A stretch of DNA of 5,906 nt, taken from Syntrophomonadaceae bacterium. GTDB taxonomy: Bacteria > Bacillota > Dethiobacteria > DTU022 > UBA8154. Position 1 is the first letter of the stretch; every line of letters starts with the position of its first letter. The position numbers and the translations under genes are program-made. The notes under the pieces were generated by a model that saw nothing but the letters and a program-made list of their open reading frames with translations, searched no databases and had not been told where the DNA came from. This document shows positions 1 through 5,677 of the stretch, piece by piece. The stretch spans positions 1 through 5,906 of the forward strand of contig SKTJ01000217.1 of NCBI GenBank assembly GCA_007122565.1, in the 5' to 3' direction.

Positions 1-1094
1 AGGAACAAAGGCATGGTTTTGACGAAATTTGCTTCCTGCTCTTATTTGGTAAATTGCCTACCCTAAAACAGTTAGATCTTTTTAAAGAGTTACTATGGGA
101 AAGCAGAAACCTCCCGGACGGTTTCACGGAAGATATGATTTTAAAGGCGCCGAGCAGGGATATTATGAATAAACTGGCGAGAAGTGTGCTGGCCTGTTGC
201 TATTATGATGAAAATGCGGAAGATACGGACGTGCCAAATGTGCTTAGGCAATCCATTGAGCTTATCGCACGCTTTCCCACCATGGCAGCGTACGCGTACC
301 AGGCACGGGCGCATAATTTCGGCAAACAAAGCTTGTATATCCATAACCCACAAAAAAATTTAAGCCCCTCGGAAAATTTTCTGTACATGATCCGGCCGGA
401 CAATCAATACAGCGAGTTGGAAGCGGAGATTTTGGACCTCAACCTGATCCTCCATGCCGAACATGGCGGGGGTAATAATTCTGCCTTTACGACTCACGTT
501 GTTTCCTCAACAGATACGGACACATACTCAGCAATTGCTGCCGCCATTGGCTCTTTAAAAGGGACAAAGCACGGGGGAGCCAATATTAAAGTGTTCAATA
601 TGGTAGAGGACATTAAGACAAATGTGCAGCGCTGGGATAATGAAAAGAAAATTGAAGATTACCTTGTAAAAATCATCAGAAAAGAAGCCTTTGACAGAAG
701 TGGCTTAATCTATGGTATTGGACATGCAGTTTATACTCTCTCCGATCCCAGGGCGCTTTTGCTTAGAGAAAGAGCCAGAGCTTTGTCACTGGAAAAGGGT
801 ATGACGGAAGAATACAATTTATATAATGCTATAGAGAAGATAGCTCCCCTGGTAATAGCCGAAGAGAAGAAATTTGACAAGGCTATGGCCACAAACGTGG
901 ACTTTTACTCAGGGTTTGTCTACAAAATGTTGAATATTCCCGTGGAATTATTTACACCCATTTTTGCCATATCACGCATTGCCGGTTGGTCCGCTCACAG
1001 GATTGAGGAAATTGTAAGCGGGGGCAGGGTCATCCGGCCTGCTTATAAGAATGTGATGCCCAAGAGCACTTACATCCCTTTGTCACACCGCTAG
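1..1094 (+). CDS. Citrate synthase family protein (citrate / 2-methylcitrate synthase), 5' end outside the window
   Basis: Citrate synthase condenses acetyl-CoA with oxaloacetate to give citrate in the cytoplasm; relatives use propionyl-CoA. The frame is open to the left edge (first full codon at 3). The residues before the TTG at 54, HGFDEICFLLLFGKLPT, match a conserved family helix, so that TTG is internal. About 363 residues are visible; long clostridial-type members have roughly 430-450, so perhaps 70-90 are missing. The three catalytic landmarks are present: the HAEHGGGNNS loop (His codons at 453 and 462), GIGHAVY (His at 723) and NVDFYSG (Asp at 900). KHGGAN and a C-terminal GGRVIRPAY segment support the family. 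The end is intact (TAG at 1092-1094). The next gene is convergent and only 10 bp away, with no convincing terminator between. The citrate versus 2-methylcitrate preference cannot be read from this sequence. Confidence 0.95.
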   Translation, partial: EQRHGFDEICFLLLFGKLPTLKQLDLFKELLWESRNLPDGFTEDMILKAPSRDIMNKLARSVLACCYYDENAEDTDVPNVLRQSIELIARFPTMAAYAYQARAHNFGKQSLYIHNPQKNLSPSENFLYMIRPDNQYSELEAEILDLNLILHAEHGGGNNSAFTTHVVSSTDTDTYSAIAAAIGSLKGTKHGGANIKVFNMVEDIKTNVQRWDNEKKIEDYLVKIIRKEAFDRSGLIYGIGHAVYTLSDPRALLLRERARALSLEKGMTEEYNLYNAIEKIAPLVIAEEKKFDKAMATNVDFYSGFVYKMLNIPVELFTPIFAISRIAGWSAHRIEEIVSGGRVIRPAYKNVMPKSTYIPLSHR

Positions 1095-1104
1095 CAAAAT
1101 AATT

Positions 1105-1908
1105 TTACTTGGAAGCTGGTAAGTGGACGTCCAGTTGGGGATAGGGGATGTTAATTCCAGCTTCGTCAAACTTGAGCTTCACCTTTTCCAGTAAATCAAA
1201 GTAAATATTCCAGTAATCTTCTGTTTTACACCATACCCTGAAGAAAAATACTATGGCACTATCACCATGCTCTCCCAGGACAATCTGAGGAGCAGGTTCC
1301 TTAAAAATTAACTCGTGCTCTGCCGCAATTTTACCTAATACATCTTTTACTTTCTGGATATCATCGCCGTAACCGACGCCAAACTTAAAGTCAACGCGTC
1401 TGGTATCATTGGCTGTGAAATTGACGGCGCTGTTATTGGAGAGGCTGGCATTGGGAATAATGATTTTTTTGTTGTCGGGAGTATGGAGAATGGTATAAAA
1501 AAGTTGTATCTCCTTTACCGTCCCCGCATGTCCCGCCGCTTCAATATAATCGCCAACTTTAAATGGTTTGAGGATGAGGATCAGAACACCCCCTGCAAAA
1601 TTTGCCAGACTTCCCTGCAGGGCCAATCCCACGGCAAAGGCCACAGATGTAAGCAAAGCAATAAGTGTTGTAATTTCTAAACCAAGCATGGAGGCAACAG
1701 TAACAATTAAAATAATCTGTAAAGCTATCCTGATCAAAGAAACTAAAAAAGCGTTCAGGGATGCTTCTGTTCTGGATTTTTCCAGGCGTTTTATGACGAA
1801 GGAGCTCAGCTTCTTGATTAACAATAAACCTATAAATAAACCAATACCGGCAGTTACGATTCTTCCAGCGTAAGCGAGAATTAAAGTGTTTAGCAAGTTG
1901 AAATCCAT
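1105..1908 (-). CDS. mscS: Small-conductance mechanosensitive channel, MscS family
   Basis: Members are homoheptameric inner-membrane channels that open under membrane tension and release solutes after hypo-osmotic shock. The 267-residue product has three hydrophobic segments (about 9-31, 54-75 and 79-113). The third contains AVGLALQGSLANFAGG, the pore-helix signature of E. coli MscS, with Gln98-Gly99 matching the Q112-G113 kink. The cytoplasmic beta and alpha/beta domains follow (KPFKVGDYI, IIIPNASLSNNSAVNF, FRVWCKTEDYWN, and PYPQLDVH near the end). E. coli MscS has 286 residues, so this is a minimal, full-length member. I chose the ATG at 1908 because GGAGG (1919-1915) sits 6 nt upstream. 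The longer in-frame start, TTG at 1914, directly abuts that GGAGG and cannot use it. The pore-lining position equivalent to E. coli Leu105 is Phe91. The gene appears to be transcribed alone. Confidence 0.95.
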   Translation of the reverse strand: MDFNLLNTLILAYAGRIVTAGIGLFIGLLLIKKLSSFVIKRLEKSRTEASLNAFLVSLIRIALQIILIVTVASMLGLEITTLIALLTSVAFAVGLALQGSLANFAGGVLILILKPFKVGDYIEAAGHAGTVKEIQLFYTILHTPDNKKIIIPNASLSNNSAVNFTANDTRRVDFKFGVGYGDDIQKVKDVLGKIAAEHELIFKEPAPQIVLGEHGDSAIVFFFRVWCKTEDYWNIYFDLLEKVKLKFDEAGINIPYPQLDVHLPASK

Positions 1909-1914
1909 TTTCAA

Positions 1915-1919
1915 CCTCC
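1915..1919 (-). promoter_or_regulatory. Ribosome binding site that decides the mscS start
   Basis: GGAGG on the minus strand lies 6 nt before the ATG at 1908. The in-frame TTG at 1914-1912 follows it with no spacer, so the ATG is the likely start and the protein begins MDFNLLN. Confidence 0.8.
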
Positions 1920-1946
1920 ACTTAAGTAATAGATGAACATAAACAT

Positions 1947-1975
1947 ATAATAGAATATTTGTTAATAGCTGTCTA
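1947..1975 (-). promoter_or_regulatory. Sigma-A type promoter of mscS
   Basis: Read on the minus strand, a -35 box TAGACA (1975-1970) and a -10 box TATTAT (1952-1947) are separated by exactly 17 nt; each matches the consensus at 5 of 6 positions. Transcription would start near 1940, leaving a leader of about 30 nt before the ATG. No operator or structured leader is visible. Confidence 0.65.
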
Positions 1976-2059
1976 CCCGCTTAATATTGAATAAACTAAA
2001 AAAAACTTCAGAAAAAATAGGGTGTTGGACAGAGATAATATTGTTAAGAGATTTCACCC

Positions 2060-2088
2060 TTGCTTTTCCATTACCTTTTTGCTACAAT
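2060..2088 (+). promoter_or_regulatory. Sigma-A type promoter of the tRNA-Val gene
   Basis: TTGCTT (2060-2065) and TACAAT (2083-2088) are separated by 17 nt. The predicted start near 2095 lies about 11 nt upstream of the mature tRNA 5' end, a short precursor leader for RNase P removal. A 6-bp inverted repeat (2019-2024 with 2055-2060) overlaps the first base of the -35 box; I give it little weight. Confidence 0.75.
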
Positions 2089-2105
2089 TAAAGCAAGATA
2101 AATGA

Positions 2106-2180
2106 GGGTCCTTAGCTCAGTGGGAGAGCGCTACCTTGACACGGTAGAAGCCGCGTGTTCAATCCACGCAGGACCCACCA
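2106..2180 (+). tRNA. tRNA-Val (anticodon GAC), CCA encoded
   Basis: The 75-nt sequence folds as a complete cloverleaf. The 7-bp acceptor stem pairs GGGTCCT (2106-2112) with AGGACCC (2170-2176), followed by discriminator A and an encoded CCA. The D stem is GCTC/GAGC (2115-2118, 2126-2129). The anticodon stem is CTACC/GGTAG around loop TTGACAC (2136-2142), giving anticodon GAC, which reads valine codons GUC and GUU. The 5-nt variable loop is AAGCC. The T stem is GCGTG/CACGC with loop TTCAATC. All stems are fully paired and the invariant U8, U33 and TTC are present. It stands alone between its own promoter and terminator rather than in a tRNA cluster. Confidence 0.97.
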
Positions 2181-2185
2181 AGATT

Positions 2186-2210
2186 AACGAGGCCAAACGG
2201 CCTCGTTTTT
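2186..2210 (+). terminator. Intrinsic terminator of the tRNA-Val unit
   Basis: AACGAGGCC (2186-2194) pairs perfectly with GGCCTCGTT (2199-2207) around an AAAC loop, a 9-bp stem. The T run 2206-2210 overlaps the last two stem bases. It begins 5 nt after the tRNA CCA end and closes the single-gene unit. Confidence 0.93.
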
Positions 2211-2288
2211 ACGTACCTACTATCTTTTTAAATAAATGTGCGGACAACTCTGTCCTACTAATGAATCTAATTATCTTTGTTTTAGCAT

Positions 2289-2351
2289 TTCTTGCCTCTT
2301 GTCCTGCTTTTTGCCTCTCTTGCTTCTTGCTTCTTGTTTCTTGCTTCCTGT
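2289..2351. repeat. Pyrimidine-rich degenerate heptamer repeat upstream of thrS
   Basis: The top strand of this 63-bp tract has no adenine and repeats a TTCTTGY-like heptamer. Five uninterrupted units occupy 2317-2351: CTCTTGC, TTCTTGC, TTCTTGT, TTCTTGC, TTCCTGT. Looser copies lie at 2289-2295, 2296-2302 and 2308-2314. The array ends 2 nt before the thrS -35 box. It makes up most of the informative sequence in the gene-free gap between the tRNA terminator and thrS. No coding frame through it is credible. It could be a slippage-prone microsatellite or a promoter-upstream element; its function is unknown. Confidence 0.8.
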
Positions 2352-2353
2352 AC

Positions 2354-2382
2354 TTGACAGCAATTAAACATATCATTATGAT
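2354..2382 (+). promoter_or_regulatory. Strong sigma-A promoter of thrS
   Basis: A perfect -35 TTGACA (2354-2359), a 17-nt spacer and a -10 TATGAT (2377-2382; 5 of 6 to consensus). Transcription should start near 2389, leaving only about 23 nt before the first ATG of thrS. That is too short for a T-box or other leader riboswitch. Confidence 0.88.
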
Positions 2383-2411
2383 TTAAAGGAAGAAAGGGGG
2401 CGCACGATTCA

Positions 2412-4373
2412 ATGGTAGAAGGACATGATATGATAAACGGCGATAAAGGGTTGGATCAAATGCTGAAGATAGAGATTGAGGGACGGGGTAGATTTGAGGT
2501 GCCCCGGGGGACAACCATTGCCGCCCTGTTGGAGCAGGCCGGGGGTAAGATATCCCGGGAGGCCATTGCGGCCAAGCTCAACGGCAGCGTGGTCGATCTA
2601 CGTACGCCCCTGCAGGATGATGCTTCAATTGATGTTGTGACCTTTGATGATGAGCATGGGGCGGAAATTTACCGCCATACAGCCAGCCATGTGATGGCCC
2701 AGGCTGTAAAGAATCTTTATGGTGACGTGCGCCTCGGTATAGGTCCTGCCATAGAAGACGGTTTTTATTACGATTTCCACTTTGTCGAACCCTTAGGACC
2801 GGAAGAACTGGAGAAGATCGAAGGGGAGATGCAGAAAATTATTAAGGAAGACCTGCCGCTGGAACGGACGGAGATGAGCCGCGATGCTGCTCTTCGTTTC
2901 TTCGGGGAGCAGGGTGAAGCATATAAGGTAGAACTTATTCAGGGCCTGCCTGATGATGCGGTTATTTCGTGTTATGGCCAGGGAGATTTCGTTGATCTTT
3001 GTGCCGGTCCCCACCTTGCATCCACGGGGCGTCTTAAAACAGTGAAACTATTGAACCTGGCAGGAGCTTACTGGCGCGGCGATGAGAAACGGCCTATGCT
3101 GCAGCGTATTTACGGGACGGCTTTTCCAAAGAAAAAAATGTTGGATGAATATCTTGCCAGAATGGAAGAGGCTAAAAAAAGAGACCATCGCAAACTGGGC
3201 AGGGAGCTTGATCTTTTCTCCTTCCACGAGGAAGGACCCGGTTTTCCCTTCTACCACCCGCGTGGGATGGTGATCCGGCGGGAGTTGGAGCAGTTCTGGC
3301 GCGAAGAACATCGGCGTGCCGGTTACGAGGAGGTTCAGACACCGATCATATTAAACAGGAGTCTCTGGGAGCAGTCAGGCCACTGGGAGCACTACCAGGA
3401 GAACATGTATTTTACCAAGATTGACGAAGGGGATTATGCGGTCAAGCCCATGAACTGTCCTGGAGCCATGCTGGTCTACAAGGCGGGAATGTACAGCTAC
3501 CGGGATCTGCCGCTGCGTCTGGCAGAGATGGGTCAGGTGCACAGACATGAAAAATCAGGGACGCTGCACGGCCTGATGCGGGTGCGCAGTTTTACCCAGG
3601 ATGACGCCCATATCTTCATGCTTCCGGAACAGATCGAGGCGGAAGTGGACGGTGTTATGGAACTTGTGGATAAATTTTATCGCGTATTCGGGTTTACTTA
3701 CAATGTGGAGTTGAGCACGAAGCCGGAGAAATCCATGGGGAGCGAAGCGATGTGGTCCCAGGCAACAGGGGCCTTGCATGCGGTTTTAACTAAAAAGGGT
3801 ATTAATTTTAAAATTAATGAGGGGGATGGTGCATTTTATGGCCCCAAGATCGATTTTCATCTGCGGGACAGCTTGGGGCGCACCTGGCAGTGCGGCACGA
3901 TCCAGCTTGATTTCCAGATGCCGGAGAAGTTCGATCTTTCATATATTGGTGCGGACGGACAGAAGCATCGCCCGGCCATGATTCACCGTGTTGTTTACGG
4001 GGCAATGGAGCGCTTCATCGCTTTGCTGGTGGAGCATTACGGGGGAGCGTTTCCCCTCTGGCTTGCACCGGTCCAGGCTGTTGTTATACCCATCACAGAG
4101 AGGCAGCATGGCTATGCCAGAGAAGTACAGGACAGCCTGCAGCAGGAGGGGATCAGGGTGAACCTGGATGACCGCAGTGAAAAAATGGGTTATAAGATAC
4201 GTGAGGCCCAGCTTCAAAAAATTCCCTATATGCTGGTAGCAGGTGAAAAGGAAGAGGCTGCGGGGAGCGTGGCTGTGCGCCAGCGGGAAACAGGGGATAT
4301 GGGTCCCATGCCCCTTAGTGAATTCCAGGGGAAAATAAAACAGGAAATCATCTCACGGGGGTTGGAAGGATAA
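2412..4373 (+). CDS. thrS: Threonyl-tRNA synthetase
   Basis: This cytoplasmic class II synthetase charges tRNA-Thr with threonine and clears mis-charged serine. The 653 residues (E. coli has 642) show the full domain set: TGS (about 17-75); editing domain with H89, H93, C197 and H201, matching E. coli H73, H77, C182 and H186; catalytic core (about 260-550) with MNCPG, motif 2 around HRHEKSGTLHGLMRVRSF and motif 3 at GAMERFIALL; and the C-terminal anticodon-binding domain from about 555. Zinc ligands C349, H400 and H525 match E. coli C334, H385 and H511. Ala352 stands where E. coli has His337. Three starts are possible: ATG 2412 (AAGGGGG, 11 nt away), ATG 2430 (AGAAGGA, 6 nt away) and ATG 2460 (AAAGGG, 9 nt away; closest to the usual family N-terminus). 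I keep the longest, with low certainty on the start. Its stop lies 7 nt before the infC promoter, with no terminator between. Confidence 0.97.
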   Translation: MVEGHDMINGDKGLDQMLKIEIEGRGRFEVPRGTTIAALLEQAGGKISREAIAAKLNGSVVDLRTPLQDDASIDVVTFDDEHGAEIYRHTASHVMAQAVKNLYGDVRLGIGPAIEDGFYYDFHFVEPLGPEELEKIEGEMQKIIKEDLPLERTEMSRDAALRFFGEQGEAYKVELIQGLPDDAVISCYGQGDFVDLCAGPHLASTGRLKTVKLLNLAGAYWRGDEKRPMLQRIYGTAFPKKKMLDEYLARMEEAKKRDHRKLGRELDLFSFHEEGPGFPFYHPRGMVIRRELEQFWREEHRRAGYEEVQTPIILNRSLWEQSGHWEHYQENMYFTKIDEGDYAVKPMNCPGAMLVYKAGMYSYRDLPLRLAEMGQVHRHEKSGTLHGLMRVRSFTQDDAHIFMLPEQIEAEVDGVMELVDKFYRVFGFTYNVELSTKPEKSMGSEAMWSQATGALHAVLTKKGINFKINEGDGAFYGPKIDFHLRDSLGRTWQCGTIQLDFQMPEKFDLSYIGADGQKHRPAMIHRVVYGAMERFIALLVEHYGGAFPLWLAPVQAVVIPITERQHGYAREVQDSLQQEGIRVNLDDRSEKMGYKIREAQLQKIPYMLVAGEKEEAAGSVAVRQRETGDMGPMPLSEFQGKIKQEIISRGLEG

Positions 4374-4380
4374 AAAATAA

Positions 4381-4409
4381 TTGACTTGTCTTTTTATTTG
4401 TGATATATT
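4381..4409 (+). promoter_or_regulatory. Sigma-A promoter of the infC-rpmI-rplT operon
   Basis: TTGACT (4381-4386) and TATATT (4404-4409) are separated by 17 nt, each 5 of 6 to consensus. It begins 8 nt after the last base of the thrS stop codon. Transcription would start near 4416, giving a leader of about 150 nt before infC. Read-through from thrS would enter the same leader. Confidence 0.8.
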
Positions 4410-4415
4410 TACATG

Positions 4416-4540
4416 CGACTAAAGTAGAAGCTTAAGGCTTCTCACCTTGCAACACTTTTAAGTTGTTAACAAGGTTACTTGCAGCTAATTTGAACCGTTA
4501 GTATATTAGCAGGTAAGGAACCTTACTTGCTAATTTTTTT
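4416..4540 (+). promoter_or_regulatory. infC operon leader with antiterminator/terminator switch (probable L20 leader)
   Basis: The untranslated leader can form a hairpin AGAAGC/GCTTCT (4426-4431, 4437-4442) and a second stem ACCTTG/CAAGGT (4444-4449, 4470-4475). It then offers two competing structures. In the antiterminator, TTACTTG (4475-4481) and CTAAT (4485-4489) pair with 4505-4516, with 3 nt bulged. In the terminator, the same 4505-4517 segment pairs instead with 4522-4534. The upstream strand repeats the terminator's 3' arm with AGC inserted, which explains the competition. In Bacillus subtilis, ribosomal protein L20 represses infC-rpmI-rplT by transcription attenuation in such a leader. 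That L20 is the ligand here is inferred from gene content and position. No T-box consensus is present. Confidence 0.8.
4505..4540 (+). terminator. Regulated intrinsic terminator (attenuator) before infC
   Basis: TTAGCAGGTAAG (4506-4517) pairs with CTTACTTGCTAA (4522-4533) through 12 bp, including one G-U pair, around loop GAAC. A4505-T4534 can extend the stem, and the T run spans 4534-4540. It is followed by the infC ribosome binding site, not by the end of a gene, so it must be bypassed for operon expression. It may also end transcripts coming from thrS. Confidence 0.88.
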
Positions 4541-4549
4541 ATTTCAACC

Positions 4550-4557
4550 GGAGGTGG
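4550..4557 (+). promoter_or_regulatory. Strong ribosome binding site that decides the infC AUU start
   Basis: GGAGGTGG lies 7 nt before ATT at 4565. The next candidate, TTG at 4577, would be 19 nt away, too far to use this site. The site therefore points to ATT as the start codon. Confidence 0.88.
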
Positions 4558-4564
4558 GTATACG

Positions 4565-5071
4565 ATTAGCAAAGAATTGTTAATTAATAACAAAATCAGG
4601 TCCAGGGAAGTTCGGGTTGTTGATAGTGAGGGAGAGCAACTTGGGGTTATGCTTTTGGAAGACGCTCTGAAGATTGCTCAGGAAAAAAACCTGGATCTTG
4701 TGAATGTGGCCCCTCAGGCCAGACCTCCTGTTTGCCGCATTATGGATTTTGGCCGTTATAAATATGAACAGAGCAAACGGGATAAGGAAGCGCGCAAGAA
4801 ACAGAAGACCACTGCCGTTAAAGAGGTAAAAATGCGTCCCGGTATTGATGAGCATGATTTTCAGGTGAAAAAGCGTAATGCAGTGCGTTTTCTGGAGAAT
4901 GGCGATAAAGTCAAGGTAACGATCATTTTCCGCGGCAGGCAGATCACTCATCCCGAGCTGGGTAGAAAACAATGTAAAAAAATGGCCAGCGAACTGGAAG
5001 AGATTGCAACTGTGGAGAGAGAACCGCGGATGGAAGGGCGGAACATGGTGATGTTCCTCGCTCCTCGTTAA
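4565..5071 (+). CDS. infC: Translation initiation factor IF-3, AUU start
   Basis: IF3 binds the 30S subunit, keeps it from joining 50S prematurely and checks the start codon-initiator tRNA match. Starting at ATT 4565 gives 168 residues, MSKELLINNKIRSREVRVVD, which matches the N-terminus of Bacillus IF3 (ISKDFIINEQIRAREVR). Starting at TTG 4577 would lose four conserved residues and the ribosome binding site. The N-domain covers about 1-80 (NVAPQARPPVCRIMDFGRYKY is the family signature), a Lys/Arg-rich linker follows (SKRDKEARKKQK), and the C-domain runs from about 83 to the end (KEVKMRPGIDEHDF, FRGRQITHPELG, and GRNMVMFLAPR at the C-terminus). AUU starts in infC are known in E. coli and Geobacillus; in E. 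coli they let IF3 limit its own translation. It is first in the infC-rpmI-rplT operon, with rpmI 22 nt downstream. Confidence 0.97.
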   Translation: MSKELLINNKIRSREVRVVDSEGEQLGVMLLEDALKIAQEKNLDLVNVAPQARPPVCRIMDFGRYKYEQSKRDKEARKKQKTTAVKEVKMRPGIDEHDFQVKKRNAVRFLENGDKVKVTIIFRGRQITHPELGRKQCKKMASELEEIATVEREPRMEGRNMVMFLAPR

Positions 5072-5093
5072 AACAGCATAAGGAGGATATCAG

Positions 5094-5288
5094 ATGCCGA
5101 AAATGAAGACGCACCGCGGCGCGGCGAAGCGTTTTAAAAAAACAAAGACCGGAAAGATTAAGCGCTTTCGGGCTTATCACAGTCACATTCTGGAGAAGAA
5201 AAGTCCCGGCCGTAAACGGCGGTTACGTAGTTCAACGCTGATTAGCAGTAGCGACCGCAAGCGTGTTGCAAAACTATTGCCTTATTAA
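5094..5288 (+). CDS. rpmI: 50S ribosomal protein L35 (bL35)
   Basis: L35 is a small, very basic protein of the large ribosomal subunit. The 64 residues are the usual family length and carry the expected pattern: the N-terminal MPKMKTHRGAAKRFKKTKTG, the central SHILEKKSPGRKRRLR and the C-terminal VAKLLPY. The ATG has AGGAGG (5081-5086) 7 nt upstream. It sits between infC (22 nt) and rplT (20 nt), the conserved order of this operon, with no promoter or terminator in either gap, so co-transcription from the infC promoter is expected. Confidence 0.98.
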   Translation: MPKMKTHRGAAKRFKKTKTGKIKRFRAYHSHILEKKSPGRKRRLRSSTLISSSDRKRVAKLLPY

Positions 5289-5308
5289 AATACAGGGGGT
5301 TCGTAACA

Positions 5309-5665
5309 ATGCCCAGAGTAAAAAACAGCTTTAAGACAAAGCAACGGAGGAAGAAAGTCCTTAAGCTGGCAAAAGGATATTTTGGCTCAAAAAGTAAACT
5401 TTATAAAACAGCTAACCAGCAGGTAATGAAATCCTTAACATACGCTTACCGGGATCGTCGGGTACGCAAACGCGATTTTCGGCGCCTTTGGATTGCACGC
5501 ATAAATGCCGCGGCACGCAACAACGGGCTTTCTTACAGCCGCTTTCTTTTTGGCCTGAAAAGGGCGGGGGTGCTGGTAAACCGCAAAATGCTGGCGGACC
5601 TGGCAGTAAACGATCCTGCCGCCTTTAGCAAGCTGGTAACTGTGGCCCAGGAAAATATCGGTTAA
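5309..5665 (+). CDS. rplT: 50S ribosomal protein L20 (bL20)
   Basis: L20 binds 23S rRNA early in 50S assembly. The 118 residues are full length. The basic N-terminal half (MPRVKNSFKTKQRRKKVLKL, AKGYFGSKSKLYKTANQQVM) forms the long rRNA-penetrating tail and helix. The globular C-terminal half (from about 59) contains RRLWIARINAAARNNGLSYS and RKMLADLAVNDPAAF. The ATG has a GGGGG-type site (5295-5299) 9 nt upstream. It is last in the operon, with a terminator 13 nt after the stop. In Bacillus and E. coli, L20 represses its own operon; the switch-like leader at 4416-4540 is the likely target here. The protein shows no truncation or unusual insertion. Confidence 0.98.
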   Translation: MPRVKNSFKTKQRRKKVLKLAKGYFGSKSKLYKTANQQVMKSLTYAYRDRRVRKRDFRRLWIARINAAARNNGLSYSRFLFGLKRAGVLVNRKMLADLAVNDPAAFSKLVTVAQENIG

Positions 5666-5677
5666 GCTAAGCGAGGT

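Noticed and set aside
54..56. TTG as the start of citrate synthase
   Set aside because: The frame is open to the left edge, and the upstream codons encode conserved citrate synthase residues (HGFDEICFLLLFGK), so the TTG is internal.
1095..1104. A bidirectional terminator between citrate synthase and mscS
   Set aside because: The only symmetry is the AT-only aaaataatttt around 1096-1106, which is too weak for an intrinsic terminator; the stops are just 10 bp apart.
2019..2060. AGGGTG/CACCCT inverted repeat as an operator for the tRNA promoter
   Set aside because: It has only 6 bp per arm separated by 30 nt, with no further symmetry inside; this could arise by chance in a short AT-rich gap.
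2106..2210. The tRNA-Val gene as an attachment site for an integrated element
   Set aside because: No second copy of the tRNA 3' end, no integrase gene and no phage-like genes are visible; the flanking genes are housekeeping.
2102..2386. A 94-codon open frame covering the tRNA, its terminator and the heptamer tract
   Set aside because: Its first half is a perfect tRNA-Val and an intrinsic terminator, and the rest is low-complexity pyrimidine repeat. It has no ribosome binding site or family resemblance.
4416..4560. A T-box riboswitch before infC
   Set aside because: The conserved T-box antiterminator motif (of the AGGGTGGNACCGCG type) is absent, and infC is not an amino-acid-related gene. 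The fold fits an L20-type attenuator better.
4580..4972. Long minus-strand open frame opposite infC (130 codons), and similar frames opposite thrS and citrate synthase
   Set aside because: These are antisense shadows of well-identified genes, with no ribosome binding sites and no recognisable protein features.
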